Assembly (NCBI GenBank): GCA_046537975.1
Contig: JBKHJR010000027.1
Location: forward strand, 1-32,981
Direction: 5' to 3'
Length of the DNA: 32,981 bases
Origin: JAWLDV01 sp046537975
GTDB taxonomy: Bacteria; Desulfobacterota; Desulfobulbia; Desulfobulbales; SURF-16
Shown: positions 1-7,602 of the stretch, one piece after another
Position numbering within the stretch: position 1 is the first letter of the stretch
How the letters are laid out: every line of letters starts with the position of its first letter
Made by a program: the position numbers and the translations under genes
The notes under the pieces: model-generated
What the model was told of the DNA's origin: nothing
The model's database searches: none
The model's input: only the letters and a program-made list of their open reading frames with translations

Positions 1-82
1 GTTTGCCGGAAAGGACAATGGGCAGAACAGCTACCAGGGAAACAAGGACGGCTAAAAGGGGTTTCAGGGAAATAATAGTCAT
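1..82 (-). CDS. Second ND-type antiporter subunit of the Mrp/Mbh-like complex (N-terminus only)
   Basis: An ATG at 82 (minus strand) opens a reading frame that runs off the window edge. It reads MTIISLKPLLAVLVSLVAV followed by LPIVLSGK, a hydrophobic first membrane segment ending in a basic/Gly turn. This style of start is typical of NuoN/NuoL/MrpD-type proton-translocating subunits. It lies 36 bp after the MnhD stop in the same orientation, so it is most likely the next gene of the operon. Mrp and Mbx complexes often carry two ND-type subunits. Only 27 residues are visible, so the family call rests mainly on context. Confidence 0.55.
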   Translation of the reverse strand, partial: MTIISLKPLLAVLVSLVAVLPIVLSGK

Positions 83-118
83 ATTCTGTATGAAAATTAA
101 AAATTAAGTTATTAGTTG

Positions 119-1621
119 TTAATTAATCAGCGGTACAGCATACTGGATAACATTGGTGACAATATCTCCAGTGTAGATCCCGACGACTATCAGGCTAACA
201 GCAACTATCCAGAGTGGGGCCACCATGGACAAAGGGGCCTCGGCAAACCGCTTTCTCTCATGTCCTTCTTCCGGAGCTTTTTCAAAAACGGCTATCTCAA
301 AAATTCGGAAAAACAGAATAGCGTTAACCAGGCTTGAAAAGATCAGGGCCGCCATATATCCCCACTGTCCGGCATCAATAGCCCCCAGGATCAGATACCA
401 TTTACTGAAAAAACCGGCTGTCGGGGGTACCCCGATCATGGACAGGGCCCCGATGGTGAAGGCGGCCATGGTAAAAGGCATTTTTCTATACAGTCCGCCC
501 AGGTTCTCCAGGCCGAGGTTCCCAGTCCTGTAAGCGATTGTGGCGGCAGCCATGAACAGGCAGAGGGTCATTAGGGCGTCATTAAGGATATGCAGAATGG
601 TTCCGGTCAGCCCCAGGCTGTTGGCCAGCCAGGCCCCACCCACCATGTAGCCCACCTCCGCCACAATCAGATAGGTCAGCATCTTTTTCAGGTCCTTTTG
701 AGCCAGGGCCAAAAGTGAACCGGCCACAATGGCAATTACCGATACCCAGATAATGAGACCTGAGATATTGAGGTAGTTATAGACATATTCCGGAGTAAAG
801 ATAGAAAACATGGCCCGGAGCATGATATAGACGCTAACCTTGGTAACCAGGGGGGCCGCGATACAGGAAGTGGCTGTAGGGGCATAGGTATAACTGTTCG
901 GCAGCCAGGTATGGAGAGGGAAAAGGGCCATTTTGATCCAGGTCCCCACCAGTATCAAGAATAATGCTATTAGAATCGCCCTGGAACCGTAAAGATCGGT
1001 CAGGATGACGCTCAGGTCTCCCATATTCAGGGATCCGGTCATAATATAGAGATGTCCGGTCCCCAGAAGATAGAGACTGGCACCGATCGTGCCCAGCATA
1101 AGGTAATTGAAACTTGCCATCAGGGCCCGGTTTCTGCCGACCGCGATAAGGGCGTAACCGGTTAGGGCTGAAATCTCCAGAAGTACGTACAGGTTGAAGG
1201 CATCGCCGGTTATAGTTATTCCGGAAAGCCCGGTCACCAGTAGGATAAGTATGGAATAAAAAAGTGGTATCTTATGAGAGGGTATTTCCTTCTTCACGCT
1301 TCTGCCGGAAAAAATAACGGTAATCAGGCTTACGGCGTTAACAACCACGAGTACCAGGGCATTGAGGTGATCAATAACATATTCAATTCCGAATGGCGGC
1401 GGCCAGCCTCCCAGGCGGTAACTGATCACCCCGTTTTCCATAACCTGGAAAAGCGTACCGATTGAGGCGGCAAGGGCGAGAAAAAGGACCGCTGCGGTCA
1501 GCAGGAGGCAACTGACGCGCTTAAAGCCGAACAGGCCGGCAATGTTGACCAGAAAAGCTCCCAGGAGAGGGGCTGTAATTATTATAACCGGGATTTGATC
1601 TTCACTTATCATTGACCGCAC
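119..1621 (-). CDS. mnhD: Mrp/Mnh antiporter subunit D (ND4/NuoN-like proton channel)
   Basis: A 500-residue, highly hydrophobic protein with about 14 predicted membrane segments, the normal size for MrpD/MnhD and the related MbhH. Family-type features are visible: GDAFNLYVLLEISALTGYAL (about residues 140-160) with the conserved membrane Glu, KMALFPLHTWLPNSYTYAPT (about 230-250) with the conserved Lys and the HxWLP loop, and a KDLKKMLTY motif near residue 310. These lysines and glutamate form the proton path in this superfamily. It probably sits in the inner membrane, coupling proton movement to Na+ exchange or to an oxidoreductase module. The start overlaps the mnhC end by 20 bp (11 bp if Met4 is used), pointing to translational coupling. 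Confidence 0.9.
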   Translation of the reverse strand: MRSMISEDQIPVIIITAPLLGAFLVNIAGLFGFKRVSCLLLTAAVLFLALAASIGTLFQVMENGVISYRLGGWPPPFGIEYVIDHLNALVLVVVNAVSLITVIFSGRSVKKEIPSHKIPLFYSILILLVTGLSGITITGDAFNLYVLLEISALTGYALIAVGRNRALMASFNYLMLGTIGASLYLLGTGHLYIMTGSLNMGDLSVILTDLYGSRAILIALFLILVGTWIKMALFPLHTWLPNSYTYAPTATSCIAAPLVTKVSVYIMLRAMFSIFTPEYVYNYLNISGLIIWVSVIAIVAGSLLALAQKDLKKMLTYLIVAEVGYMVGGAWLANSLGLTGTILHILNDALMTLCLFMAAATIAYRTGNLGLENLGGLYRKMPFTMAAFTIGALSMIGVPPTAGFFSKWYLILGAIDAGQWGYMAALIFSSLVNAILFFRIFEIAVFEKAPEEGHERKRFAEAPLSMVAPLWIVAVSLIVVGIYTGDIVTNVIQYAVPLIN

Positions 1622-2030
1622 CTTCGAAGGTTGTGGTATGGTTTGGGGCTGATTGTCCGTTTATCTGTTCCAGAATCTCGTCTTCTTCCAGAGTGTGATA
1701 TCTGCTGTAAATTTTCTGGGCTATAGCCAGAGCCACCCCAAGAGTTCCTACTGAAACCACAATAGCGGTAAGCATCAGAACATGGGGCAGGGGGTTGGCA
1801 TAATGCAGGGCGGATATTGCCTCTGCATGACCATGGCCATGCTCAATTATAGGGATGGTCGCGTTTTCCTTGGCCCCGATTGACACATAAAAAACAATAA
1901 TGGCGGTCTGGAATATGCTCATGCCGATTATCTTTTTGATGAGATTATTCTTGGCCAGCATGGCATAGAGGCCGATCATCATAAGAACGGTATAGATCCA
2001 GTAGTTATAGTTGTTGAGCAGTAATTCCAC
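1602..2030 (-). CDS. mnhC: Mrp/Mnh antiporter subunit C (NuoK-like)
   Basis: A 142-residue membrane protein matching MrpC/MnhC and NuoK. It has three hydrophobic segments, the conserved NNLIKKIIGMSIFQTAIIVF stretch (about residues 28-47), and a second conserved block ending LPHVLMLTAIVVSVGTLGVA (about 80-100), where PHVLMLTAIVV is the family hallmark. A His-rich loop (EHGHGHAEAISALHYANPLP, about 63-82) lies between segments 2 and 3; its length is typical, its histidine density is notable. It starts 2 bp after the stop of the A/B fusion gene and overlaps mnhD, so it is part of the same operon. As a small channel-type subunit it would pack between subunits B and D. Confidence 0.88.
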   Translation of the reverse strand: MELLLNNYNYWIYTVLMMIGLYAMLAKNNLIKKIIGMSIFQTAIIVFYVSIGAKENATIPIIEHGHGHAEAISALHYANPLPHVLMLTAIVVSVGTLGVALAIAQKIYSRYHTLEEDEILEQINGQSAPNHTTTFEGAVNDK

Positions 2031-2032
2031 TT

Positions 2033-3049
2033 TTACAGTCCCTTTTTATTGGTGCCGCCTGAGGCCAGATTGCTGTAGATAAGAATGATGATCGCTGTGA
2101 CAGTCATGGCAACGCCGATTTCCACTCCCAGGATGGCATGAGAACGGGCCATGACCTGATCAGTGGCAGGCAGCAGCTTGCGCAGGATTGAATAATCCAG
2201 GAAATTGGCTCCAAGAGCTATACACAAGGCCCCGATACCGGCGTAGACAATAACCCCGGTATTGGCCAGCAGAAGATTTTTTTTCTCGGAAATCCTGCCG
2301 AGCACCATTTTCAGATTAAAACTTATCGCCATCAGGACAAAGGTTGCTCCTAAAAGCACTCCTCCCTGGAAACCTCCGCCCGGACTGTGGTGACCATGGC
2401 CCACAACATACAGGGCAAAAATCTGTATAAAAGGGATAAGGGTTCGGCTTACCGTCTGGATAATGGAATCCTCATAGCCTGCTTCTATAATGTTTCCAGC
2501 CTGAATGTTGTTTTCATCATGCCTCCTGCCTAAGATCATTAATACTGCCATTCCGGCTGTAAAGATGACCGCAGTCTCAAAAAGGGTGTCATACCCTCTG
2601 TAGTCCGCCAGAACTGCGGTAACGATGTTGGGGACCGAGGTGTCAGACAGGGTCTGGGTGATAAAGTACGGAGAAAGATGACTGGCGGCCGGAGAAGCGG
2701 GATCTGCCCAATTCGGAAAACCACCGGAAGCATAAAAGAGGGCAGCTCCCAGAAGCCCGGCTGAGGCAAGGCCTGCGGCTTTGCTCAGCATTCTTCCGGA
2801 CCTTTTGGTCTTGACCCGGCGGGAAGAACGATGGACTGCGGCAATAAAGAGAACAGTGCTGACTCCGGCCCCGACTGCCGCCTCGGTGAAAGCAACGTCT
2901 ACTGCCCCCATTTCTGTCCAGAGCAGGCACATGAGAAAACTGTAAACCCCGAGAACTATAGCTGCCCCCAGGAGGTCCTTAACCTGAATGGCAAAAAAGG
3001 CGCAGATTGCCATGAAAAGAAGAACAATAATATCAAACTGCCAGATCAT
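2033..3049 (-). CDS. Fused MrpA C-terminal (MbhD/E) domain and MnhB subunit
   Basis: A 338-residue protein joining units that are usually separate. Residues 1-75 are the DUF4040/MbhD-like domain (LLGAAIVLGVYSFLMCLLWT, then DVAFTEAAVGAGVSTVLF), normally found at the C-terminus of MrpA. Residues about 90-180 resemble MbhE, with a short segment then an extracytoplasmic stretch containing DYRGYDTLFETAVIFTAGMA. Residues about 190-335 are MnhB, with QTVSRTLIPFIQIFALYVV and GHGHHSPGGGFQGG, the MnhB signature. It overlaps mnhG by 4 bp (ATGA) and lies 2 bp before mnhC. The fusion explains why no full-length mnhA is seen: the MrpA N-terminal ND5-like half may be encoded beyond the window edge. Confidence 0.87.
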   Translation of the reverse strand: MIWQFDIIVLLFMAICAFFAIQVKDLLGAAIVLGVYSFLMCLLWTEMGAVDVAFTEAAVGAGVSTVLFIAAVHRSSRRVKTKRSGRMLSKAAGLASAGLLGAALFYASGGFPNWADPASPAASHLSPYFITQTLSDTSVPNIVTAVLADYRGYDTLFETAVIFTAGMAVLMILGRRHDENNIQAGNIIEAGYEDSIIQTVSRTLIPFIQIFALYVVGHGHHSPGGGFQGGVLLGATFVLMAISFNLKMVLGRISEKKNLLLANTGVIVYAGIGALCIALGANFLDYSILRKLLPATDQVMARSHAILGVEIGVAMTVTAIIILIYSNLASGGTNKKGL

Positions 3050-3384
3050 TTCCCTTCCTCCCCGTCTTCTTCATTCTGCCATGGGGCTATTCCTGACTGG
3101 TACCCCGCATCAATAATGGCATGAGTAGCGGTGGGGCTGGCCATAAAGAGGAAGAAAAGTATCATCAGAATCTTGATGCTGACCAGCAGGGAGGCTACGG
3201 AAAGGTGCTGGAGATTATAAAGGGCCAGTCCCAAAAGGATGAGCAGTGATGATATGGTGTCACCCTTACCCGTGGCATGCATCCTGGTATAAAAGTCGGG
3301 AAAACGCAGGAGTCCGACCGTCGTGGCCAGGAAGAAGCAAAGACCGAAGACAATCAAGAGTATAACGAGAATATTTAAAAGCAT
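3046..3384 (-). CDS. mnhG: Mrp/Mnh antiporter subunit G
   Basis: A 112-residue membrane protein of the MnhG/PhaG/MbhC family. Three hydrophobic segments are present, and the family motif GLLRFPDFYTRMHATGKGDT (about residues 24-43) is clear; RFPDxYxRMHAxxK is diagnostic. A charged tail (EEDGEEGK) ends the protein. It starts 7 bp after the mnhF stop and overlaps the next gene by 4 bp, so translation is probably coupled. MnhG is an accessory membrane subunit needed for assembly and activity of the whole antiporter. Confidence 0.9.
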   Translation of the reverse strand: MLLNILVILLIVFGLCFFLATTVGLLRFPDFYTRMHATGKGDTISSLLILLGLALYNLQHLSVASLLVSIKILMILFFLFMASPTATHAIIDAGYQSGIAPWQNEEDGEEGK

Positions 3385-3391
3385 TTCTGAA

Positions 3392-3700
3392 TTATTCCTT
3401 TCCGCTTTTATGAATCAGTCCGTATCCTGAGGGGGAAATGTTCCTGTGGTGCATGAAGTAGCGGGATACGGCAATGGTCACAATAAAGTTCAGCATGGCA
3501 TAGGCCAGGGCGATATCCACAAACATTTCAACCCGCTCGTAGAGGATTCCCAATATGACCAGGAGAATGGTGGTCTTGGTCCCGATAACATTTGCTCCCA
3601 GAATCCTGTCGATAATGGTCGGCCCTGTTATGGTTCTGTAGAGCACTAAGAACAGGAGCAGGCAGAGAACAAGCCCCGTAGTCATAAAAAAATCAGCCAT
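3392..3700 (-). CDS. mnhF: Mrp/Mnh antiporter subunit F
   Basis: A 102-residue, three-segment membrane protein of the MnhF/MrpF/MbhB family. The conserved stretch LVLYRTITGPTIIDRILGAN (about residues 18-37) holds the GPTxxDRxLGxN motif, whose Asp is functionally important in studied MrpF proteins. A second conserved part, ERVEMFVDIALAYAMLNFIV (about 56-75), follows. Its start codon overlaps the mnhE stop by 1 bp. Its role is as a small membrane subunit of the cation/proton antiporter. Confidence 0.9.
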   Translation of the reverse strand: MADFFMTTGLVLCLLLFLVLYRTITGPTIIDRILGANVIGTKTTILLVILGILYERVEMFVDIALAYAMLNFIVTIAVSRYFMHHRNISPSGYGLIHKSGKE

Positions 3701-4185
3701 CAGACCTCCTCCCCGAATACACCGGCAATCTTTTTTTCCATTTTTCCCGGAAGTCCCTCTGCAAACATGGAAGTCAGGGCATGGACATAAAAGACGTTGT
3801 CAACCACCCTTATAGTTATGGTCCCGGGAGTCAGGGTGATGGAATTTGCCAGCACTGTTTGGGAAATATCTTTCTTGAGCCTGGTCTCGAAAACTATTAT
3901 CCCGGGTTTCAGGAGTCTTTTCATATCAGGATGCAGAGCCAGATAGGCTACATGCAGAGATGACAGAAAAATTTCCTTGATAATCCAGGGAATATACAGG
4001 AGGAAGCGCCCGGCCTCGGCAAGCCTGCCTCCCCTCCTGTTCCGTTGAAAAAGAAGATCAGCAGACATCAGGGAAACCAGCAGGCTTGCTATCAGGCCAA
4101 GGCTGAGATGGAACAAATCAAACCTGCCGGACAACAGCACCCAGAATCCGAATAAGAGTATAAAGGTGTAAATGTATGTCATCAT
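3700..4185 (-). CDS. mnhE: Mrp/Mnh antiporter subunit E; first visible gene of the operon
   Basis: A 161-residue protein of the MnhE/MrpE family. Two or three N-terminal membrane segments (residues 1-50 and about 65-85) are followed by a cytoplasmic domain that contains the family motif LANSITLTPGTITIRVVDNV (about 113-132); NSITLTPGT is the hallmark. It is the first gene of this operon, with 158 bp of non-coding DNA between it and the upstream permease gene. The order E-F-G-(A'/B)-C-D matches the order of the membrane arm in Mbh/Mbx-type complexes as well as one class of Mrp operons, so the complex could be a stand-alone antiporter or the ion-pumping arm of a larger enzyme. Confidence 0.9.
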   Translation of the reverse strand: MMTYIYTFILLFGFWVLLSGRFDLFHLSLGLIASLLVSLMSADLLFQRNRRGGRLAEAGRFLLYIPWIIKEIFLSSLHVAYLALHPDMKRLLKPGIIVFETRLKKDISQTVLANSITLTPGTITIRVVDNVFYVHALTSMFAEGLPGKMEKKIAGVFGEEV

Positions 4186-4229
4186 GGGAAATTATCTCTT
4201 TAGCTTTTTGGTCTGATAAGCTGTCTTAA

Positions 4230-4258
4230 TTGATAATGTCACTATTCAGGTCTGTCAG
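4230..4258 (-). promoter_or_regulatory. Possible sigma-70-type promoter for the mnh operon
   Basis: On the minus strand CTGACA (4258-4253) and TATCAA (4235-4230) are separated by 17 bp, about 45 bp before the mnhE start. The -35 matches 5/6 and the -10 matches 4/6 of the consensus. The rest of the 4186-4343 gap shows no gene and no strong terminator. Confidence 0.3.
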
Positions 4259-4343
4259 ATCCTTTTCTGATTTGTTCTGCTGGTATTCTTAATCATCATG
4301 TAATCAGGAAACCTTACGAAAATCTGCCAAGTTAAGTTACTGG

Positions 4344-6146
4344 TTATATTCCATAAAAAAAGTAAATAACAGCCATCATCACCACCAGATAAAGGATAGT
4401 CAGACCCGCTCCCGCCTTGAAGTAGTCAACTGTTTTGTAGCCCCCGGGCCGCATGATAAGGGCGTTAACCTGGTGGGTAGGCAGAATAAAGGTGTTGGAA
4501 CAGGCCAGGCCTACAACCAGGGCTGCCATACGGGGATCAGCTCCGGCTGAGGCTGCCATGTTCATGGACAGGGGAACCATAAGTACTGCAGCCCCGACAT
4601 TAGAGGCAACCAAGGTGAAAAAAGAGGTCAGTATGCCGATCACGGTTAAAAGAATGATCGGTGATACCGTGCCCATGGATCCCATTATACTGTCGGCAAT
4701 GAATTTGGCCGTACCTGTCTGTTCAAAGGCGATTCCCAAAGGAATCAGGCCGCCCAGCAGGAACACTGTCATCCAGTCTACAGCATGATAGGCCTCATCA
4801 ATACTGAGGACTTTAGTGAGGACCATTCCCAGAGCTCCGGTGAGCAGGGCAATAGAGAGCTGAACCTGGAAGCCCATAATCATGATAAGGGCGATCACCA
4901 GGCAGCTAATAGCCGGCAAGGCTTTGTGGGTTCTTAGTATCTCTCCCTGTACCGCTTCGGTAAAGGCCAGATCAGGCTTTTCCTTAAGGTTGTGGAACTG
5001 TTCCCATCTTCCCTGAAGCAGGAGGGCATCGCCGGGCTGCAACCTTATATCAGAGATACCGCCGACCAGCATTTTGTTGCCCCGGAAAATGGCCAGAGGA
5101 TTTACCTGGTATTTTTTCCGGAAGCGGAATTCACGCATAGTCTTACGGGCAAGTTCCGAACGCGGGGTGATAATGGCCTCTATTATACCGGCATTGTTAG
5201 GCGAGAGATCCTCGGCAAAAGTTGAGAGGTCAGAACGCAGCTCCCAGTTGTGGTCTTCAACCATTTTCTGGATCATCTCCGAACTGCCGACAACTGCTAT
5301 ATCATCTCCCGGCGCTATTTCCGTATCCCTGTCCGGGGCAAAATTCCGCTTTTTGTCACTACCGGCGACAGCCACCACTGAAGTGAAATAACGGGGTCTG
5401 ATCTGTAGATCCTGCAAGACTGTCTTGCCCCTGTAATCTTCCGGGATGTGGATTTCAAAAAGTGTTCCCACGTTTTCATAGGTCCCCTGAAGGATCTTGG
5501 ACATGGGGCCGCTGACTTCTTCTCCCTCAGAGCTGGGCAAAATAAAGCGCCCCAGGATAATGAAATATATGAGGGCGGCGATTATGAGGGCGATACCCAC
5601 CGGAGTAACGGAGAAAAGACCAAAGTGTTCAACATCGGCATTGAAGATCTCCATAAGGTCATTGAGCATAATTAAGGGGCTGGCTCCGATCAGGGTAAGG
5701 TCGCCGCCGATTATTGCGCAGAATCCCATGGGAATCAAAAGACGGGAGACCGGAATTTTGGTTTGCCGGGCTATCCTTTTGGCAGCGGGTAAAAAGAGGG
5801 CGGCTGCCCCGATATTCTGCATGAAACTGGAGAGGAAAGCCACTGTACTGGAAATCAGAACCATGATGCGGTTCCGGCTTTTGCCGGCCACTTTCAGGAT
5901 GAGCCGGGCCAGGGAGTTCATCACCCCTGTCTTGTCAAGTCCGGCCCCGATGATGATTACCGCAATAATCGAAACTACCGCGTTACTACTGAGCCCGCTG
6001 ATTGCCATTTCAGGTGTGACCAGGCCAAGCAGGGGCAGGCTTACCATCATGATAATGCCCACAACATCGACCCGGACCCATTCGAATATAAACATCAAAA
6101 TGGCCACCGTGAGGACGGCCAATACCAAAATCATTTCCAAAGTCAT
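4344..6146 (-). CDS. SLC13-family permease with two TrkA-C domains
   Basis: A 600-residue inner-membrane transporter of the SLC13/CitMHS/ArsB-NhaD superfamily. About five or six membrane segments (residues 1-200) include SSFMQNIGAAALFLPAA and the paired ICAIIGGDLTLIGASP-type motif of this superfamily. A soluble insert (about 215-395) holds two RCK_C/TrkA-C modules, the second with NKMLVGGISDIRLQPGDALL. The C-terminal membrane half repeats the motif (LVASNVGAAVLMVPLS, then TFILPTHQVNALIMRPGGYK). Homologues carry sulfate, dicarboxylates or other anions with Na+; the substrate cannot be read from sequence. TrkA-C domains usually bind small ligands, so allosteric control is likely. The start has a good ribosome site (AAGGAG, 10 bp upstream). 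It is monocistronic in appearance. Confidence 0.87.
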   Translation of the reverse strand: MTLEMILVLAVLTVAILMFIFEWVRVDVVGIIMMVSLPLLGLVTPEMAISGLSSNAVVSIIAVIIIGAGLDKTGVMNSLARLILKVAGKSRNRIMVLISSTVAFLSSFMQNIGAAALFLPAAKRIARQTKIPVSRLLIPMGFCAIIGGDLTLIGASPLIMLNDLMEIFNADVEHFGLFSVTPVGIALIIAALIYFIILGRFILPSSEGEEVSGPMSKILQGTYENVGTLFEIHIPEDYRGKTVLQDLQIRPRYFTSVVAVAGSDKKRNFAPDRDTEIAPGDDIAVVGSSEMIQKMVEDHNWELRSDLSTFAEDLSPNNAGIIEAIITPRSELARKTMREFRFRKKYQVNPLAIFRGNKMLVGGISDIRLQPGDALLLQGRWEQFHNLKEKPDLAFTEAVQGEILRTHKALPAISCLVIALIMIMGFQVQLSIALLTGALGMVLTKVLSIDEAYHAVDWMTVFLLGGLIPLGIAFEQTGTAKFIADSIMGSMGTVSPIILLTVIGILTSFFTLVASNVGAAVLMVPLSMNMAASAGADPRMAALVVGLACSNTFILPTHQVNALIMRPGGYKTVDYFKAGAGLTILYLVVMMAVIYFFYGI

Positions 6147-6416
6147 TATGAATAGCTCCTTCTTAATTGCAGCTTCTCTTTGATCTTCTTTTTGGCGTAC
6201 ACTTTAATTAATCTCTGTACATGTGATGAACACATAAGTTCCGGTCGAGACTGTCAGCAGGAGTCGGAGAATCTGGTGCAGGGGCGGATGAGCCCTTGCC
6301 CATCTGTGAGCGAAGTATACCCGGAAAAAAAGAAGAAGGTTTTCCGTTGTCAGGCGCAAGTCCACCGGCTGCCTGAGATTGGCAGTGACTGTGTTGTCAG
6401 TACTGTTAAGGGGATG
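6147..6416. other. 270-bp gap upstream of the SLC13 permease, no gene recognised
   Basis: No convincing coding sequence: the open frame on the plus strand (6180-6443) has no good ribosome site and no recognisable product. Read on the minus strand it would be a long leader for the permease gene. Local dyads are visible, for example CAGGC (6351-6355) pairing with GCCTG (6371-6375), and CCGG elements bracketing 6241-6324. It may hold a structured leader RNA, but I could not match any riboswitch consensus that I know (c-di-AMP and cobalamin types were considered). Confidence 0.3.
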
Positions 6417-7181
6417 TTAAATTTGCGAGTAGGCCAGATCTAATACAGGAATACTGGATTCATCCATGTCTTCATCTTCAACTCCTGTTTCCGGGCCGGG
6501 CTCGGAAAGACAATAACGGATGCCTGGATTGGTATTGTTTATCTCCCGGAGAATCTGGTCTTCGTCTCCCATGCGGATGATGTGGTCCAATTCAATGCCC
6601 TTTGCTTTCGCTTTTTCGGCAAATCTCTTGATATGCTGATTCACTCTTTTTTCGAAATTCCTGATAGTGGCTTCACTGGCCTCCTTGGTAAGACCGGTGG
6701 GAACTTCCATCATGTTAAGGGCCAGGATGCCGGTATTGAACCTTTGGGCCATTTCGATGGCATATTTCATCAGAACTTCCGAAAAAACCGTACCCTTGTT
6801 AAGAACCAGGATGGTTTGATTACGGCTGGATGCATCCAGAATTTCCTGAGCGGTATCATGTTCTCCGGCTTCAGCAAAAGCGGTGGCGACCGCTGTATCC
6901 TGTAAGGTTCTGCTCTGGGATTTTTGGACCCTGATTTTTGAATCTTCCTTCACCGCTTGGCCGGCCATTATTGTGGGTGCCGCCGGATCGAGAAAGTGGC
7001 GGGCGGTTTCATGTTCATTTGCCTCGGCAAAGGTAATCGCCGAAAACATACGGTCCAGGGCATTCAGAACACCGGGATTCTTTTTGTTTAATTCCCACCG
7101 GTTATTCATCATTTCTCTGGCAGTGTCAAATTCTCCGGCTTCAGCAAAGCTTGCTGCAGAAAAATGCTTGTCTAAGTTCAT
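6417..7181 (-). CDS. Universal-stress-protein-like protein with three FAEAGE-type motif repeats
   Basis: A 254-residue soluble protein. Three copies of an approx. 18-residue helical motif are visible: AASFAEAGEFDTAREMM (9-25), AITFAEANEHETARHFL (48-64) and ATAFAEAGEHDTAQEIL (99-115). After the third copy, residues about 121-160 (NQTILVLNKGTVFSEVLMKY and following, ending GILALNMMEV) resemble the first beta-alpha-beta unit of a universal stress protein. The C-terminus is acidic (ETGVEDEDMDESS). Function is unknown; I infer a stress or redox adaptor. The ATG at 7181 has a strong ribosome site (AAGGAG). A sigma-54-type promoter (7249-7264) and two upstream palindromes suggest control by the adjacent response regulator. 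The plus-strand gene at 10708 encodes a relative with one motif copy. Confidence 0.85.
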   Translation of the reverse strand: MNLDKHFSAASFAEAGEFDTAREMMNNRWELNKKNPGVLNALDRMFSAITFAEANEHETARHFLDPAAPTIMAGQAVKEDSKIRVQKSQSRTLQDTAVATAFAEAGEHDTAQEILDASSRNQTILVLNKGTVFSEVLMKYAIEMAQRFNTGILALNMMEVPTGLTKEASEATIRNFEKRVNQHIKRFAEKAKAKGIELDHIIRMGDEDQILREINNTNPGIRYCLSEPGPETGVEDEDMDESSIPVLDLAYSQI

Positions 7182-7248
7182 TATTTAATCTCCTTGAAGA
7201 TAGAATATAAATTTGACCGTGGTTATTTCTTGTTTATTTACTGTCTTT

Positions 7249-7264
7249 TGCAGCAACTGTGCCA
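7249..7264 (-). promoter_or_regulatory. Sigma-54 (-24/-12) promoter of the three-repeat USP-like gene
   Basis: The minus strand reads TGGCACAGTTGCTGCA, matching TGGCAYRNNNNTTGCW at every specified position but one (C for T just before the TGC). The invariant GG and GC are 10 bp apart as required. Transcription would begin near 7238, about 57 bp before the ATG. The neighbouring regulator is a sigma-54 activator, which supports the call. Confidence 0.82.
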
Positions 7265-7340
7265 AAATTTATCTTTTTATATAAGCCATTGAAATAAAAG
7301 GATAAAATGCTAACGGGACAAGTGAGGAGGGAATAGGTTA

Positions 7341-7357
7341 TGTTGCAAAATGCAATA
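7341..7357. promoter_or_regulatory. 17-bp palindromic activator site A
   Basis: TGTTGCA-AAA-TGCAATA, one mismatch from a perfect dyad. Its centre is about 111 bp upstream of the predicted sigma-54 start at 7238. It belongs to a set of four similar sites in the two gaps that flank the two-component genes, and is probably an enhancer for the response regulator. Confidence 0.6.
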
Positions 7358-7439
7358 ACAGGGAGATCTTGGTACAGTAAAATCAGGTGTTTTCAGAAGG
7401 ATATACCTGATGAACGGAAGCTGTTGCAAAATAGGATCG

Positions 7440-7456
7440 TGTTACAATTTGCAACA
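7440..7456. promoter_or_regulatory. 17-bp palindromic activator site B
   Basis: TGTTACA-ATT-TGCAACA, with near-perfect dyad symmetry. Its centre is about 210 bp upstream of the predicted start at 7238. An extra half-site, TGTTGCA, lies at 7422-7428, so that CTGTTGCAAA (7421-7430) and TTTGCAACAG (7448-7457) also form a perfect 10-bp inverted repeat. Confidence 0.68.
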
Positions 7457-7541
7457 GGTGGGGAGGGGTTATGATAGCGGTCCTGGCGGGTAGGCCAGGT
7501 ATAGACGAGGATTTTTTAGTTACCAGAAGGACGGTTTTCCG

Positions 7542-7602
7542 GATTGAGGCCGTCGCCTATAACCTGGGAAAGAAATCTGTAACCTGGAACAGGGCCTCAA
7601 TC
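7542..7602. repeat. 10-bp inverted repeat around the 3' end of the response regulator gene
   Basis: GATTGAGGCC (7542-7551) and GGCCTCAATC (7593-7602) form a perfect inverted repeat that includes the stop codon of the regulator gene (7597-7599). The 41-bp loop holds a direct repeat of TAACCTGG. No T-tract follows on the minus strand, so it is not a textbook terminator; it may stabilise or process the 3' end of the transcript. Confidence 0.5.

Noticed and set aside
5497..6183. A 228-codon plus-strand frame opposite the SLC13 permease
   Set aside because: Low-complexity, Arg/Ile/Ser-rich translation with no domain, fully antisense to a membrane transporter.
6241..6400. Possible c-di-AMP (ydaO) or cobalamin riboswitch before the permease
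   Set aside because: Fragments such as GCCGGTGGA and GATTCTCCGA look suggestive, but the conserved cores of either class (GGTGAATCC... or the B12 box) are absent or out of order.
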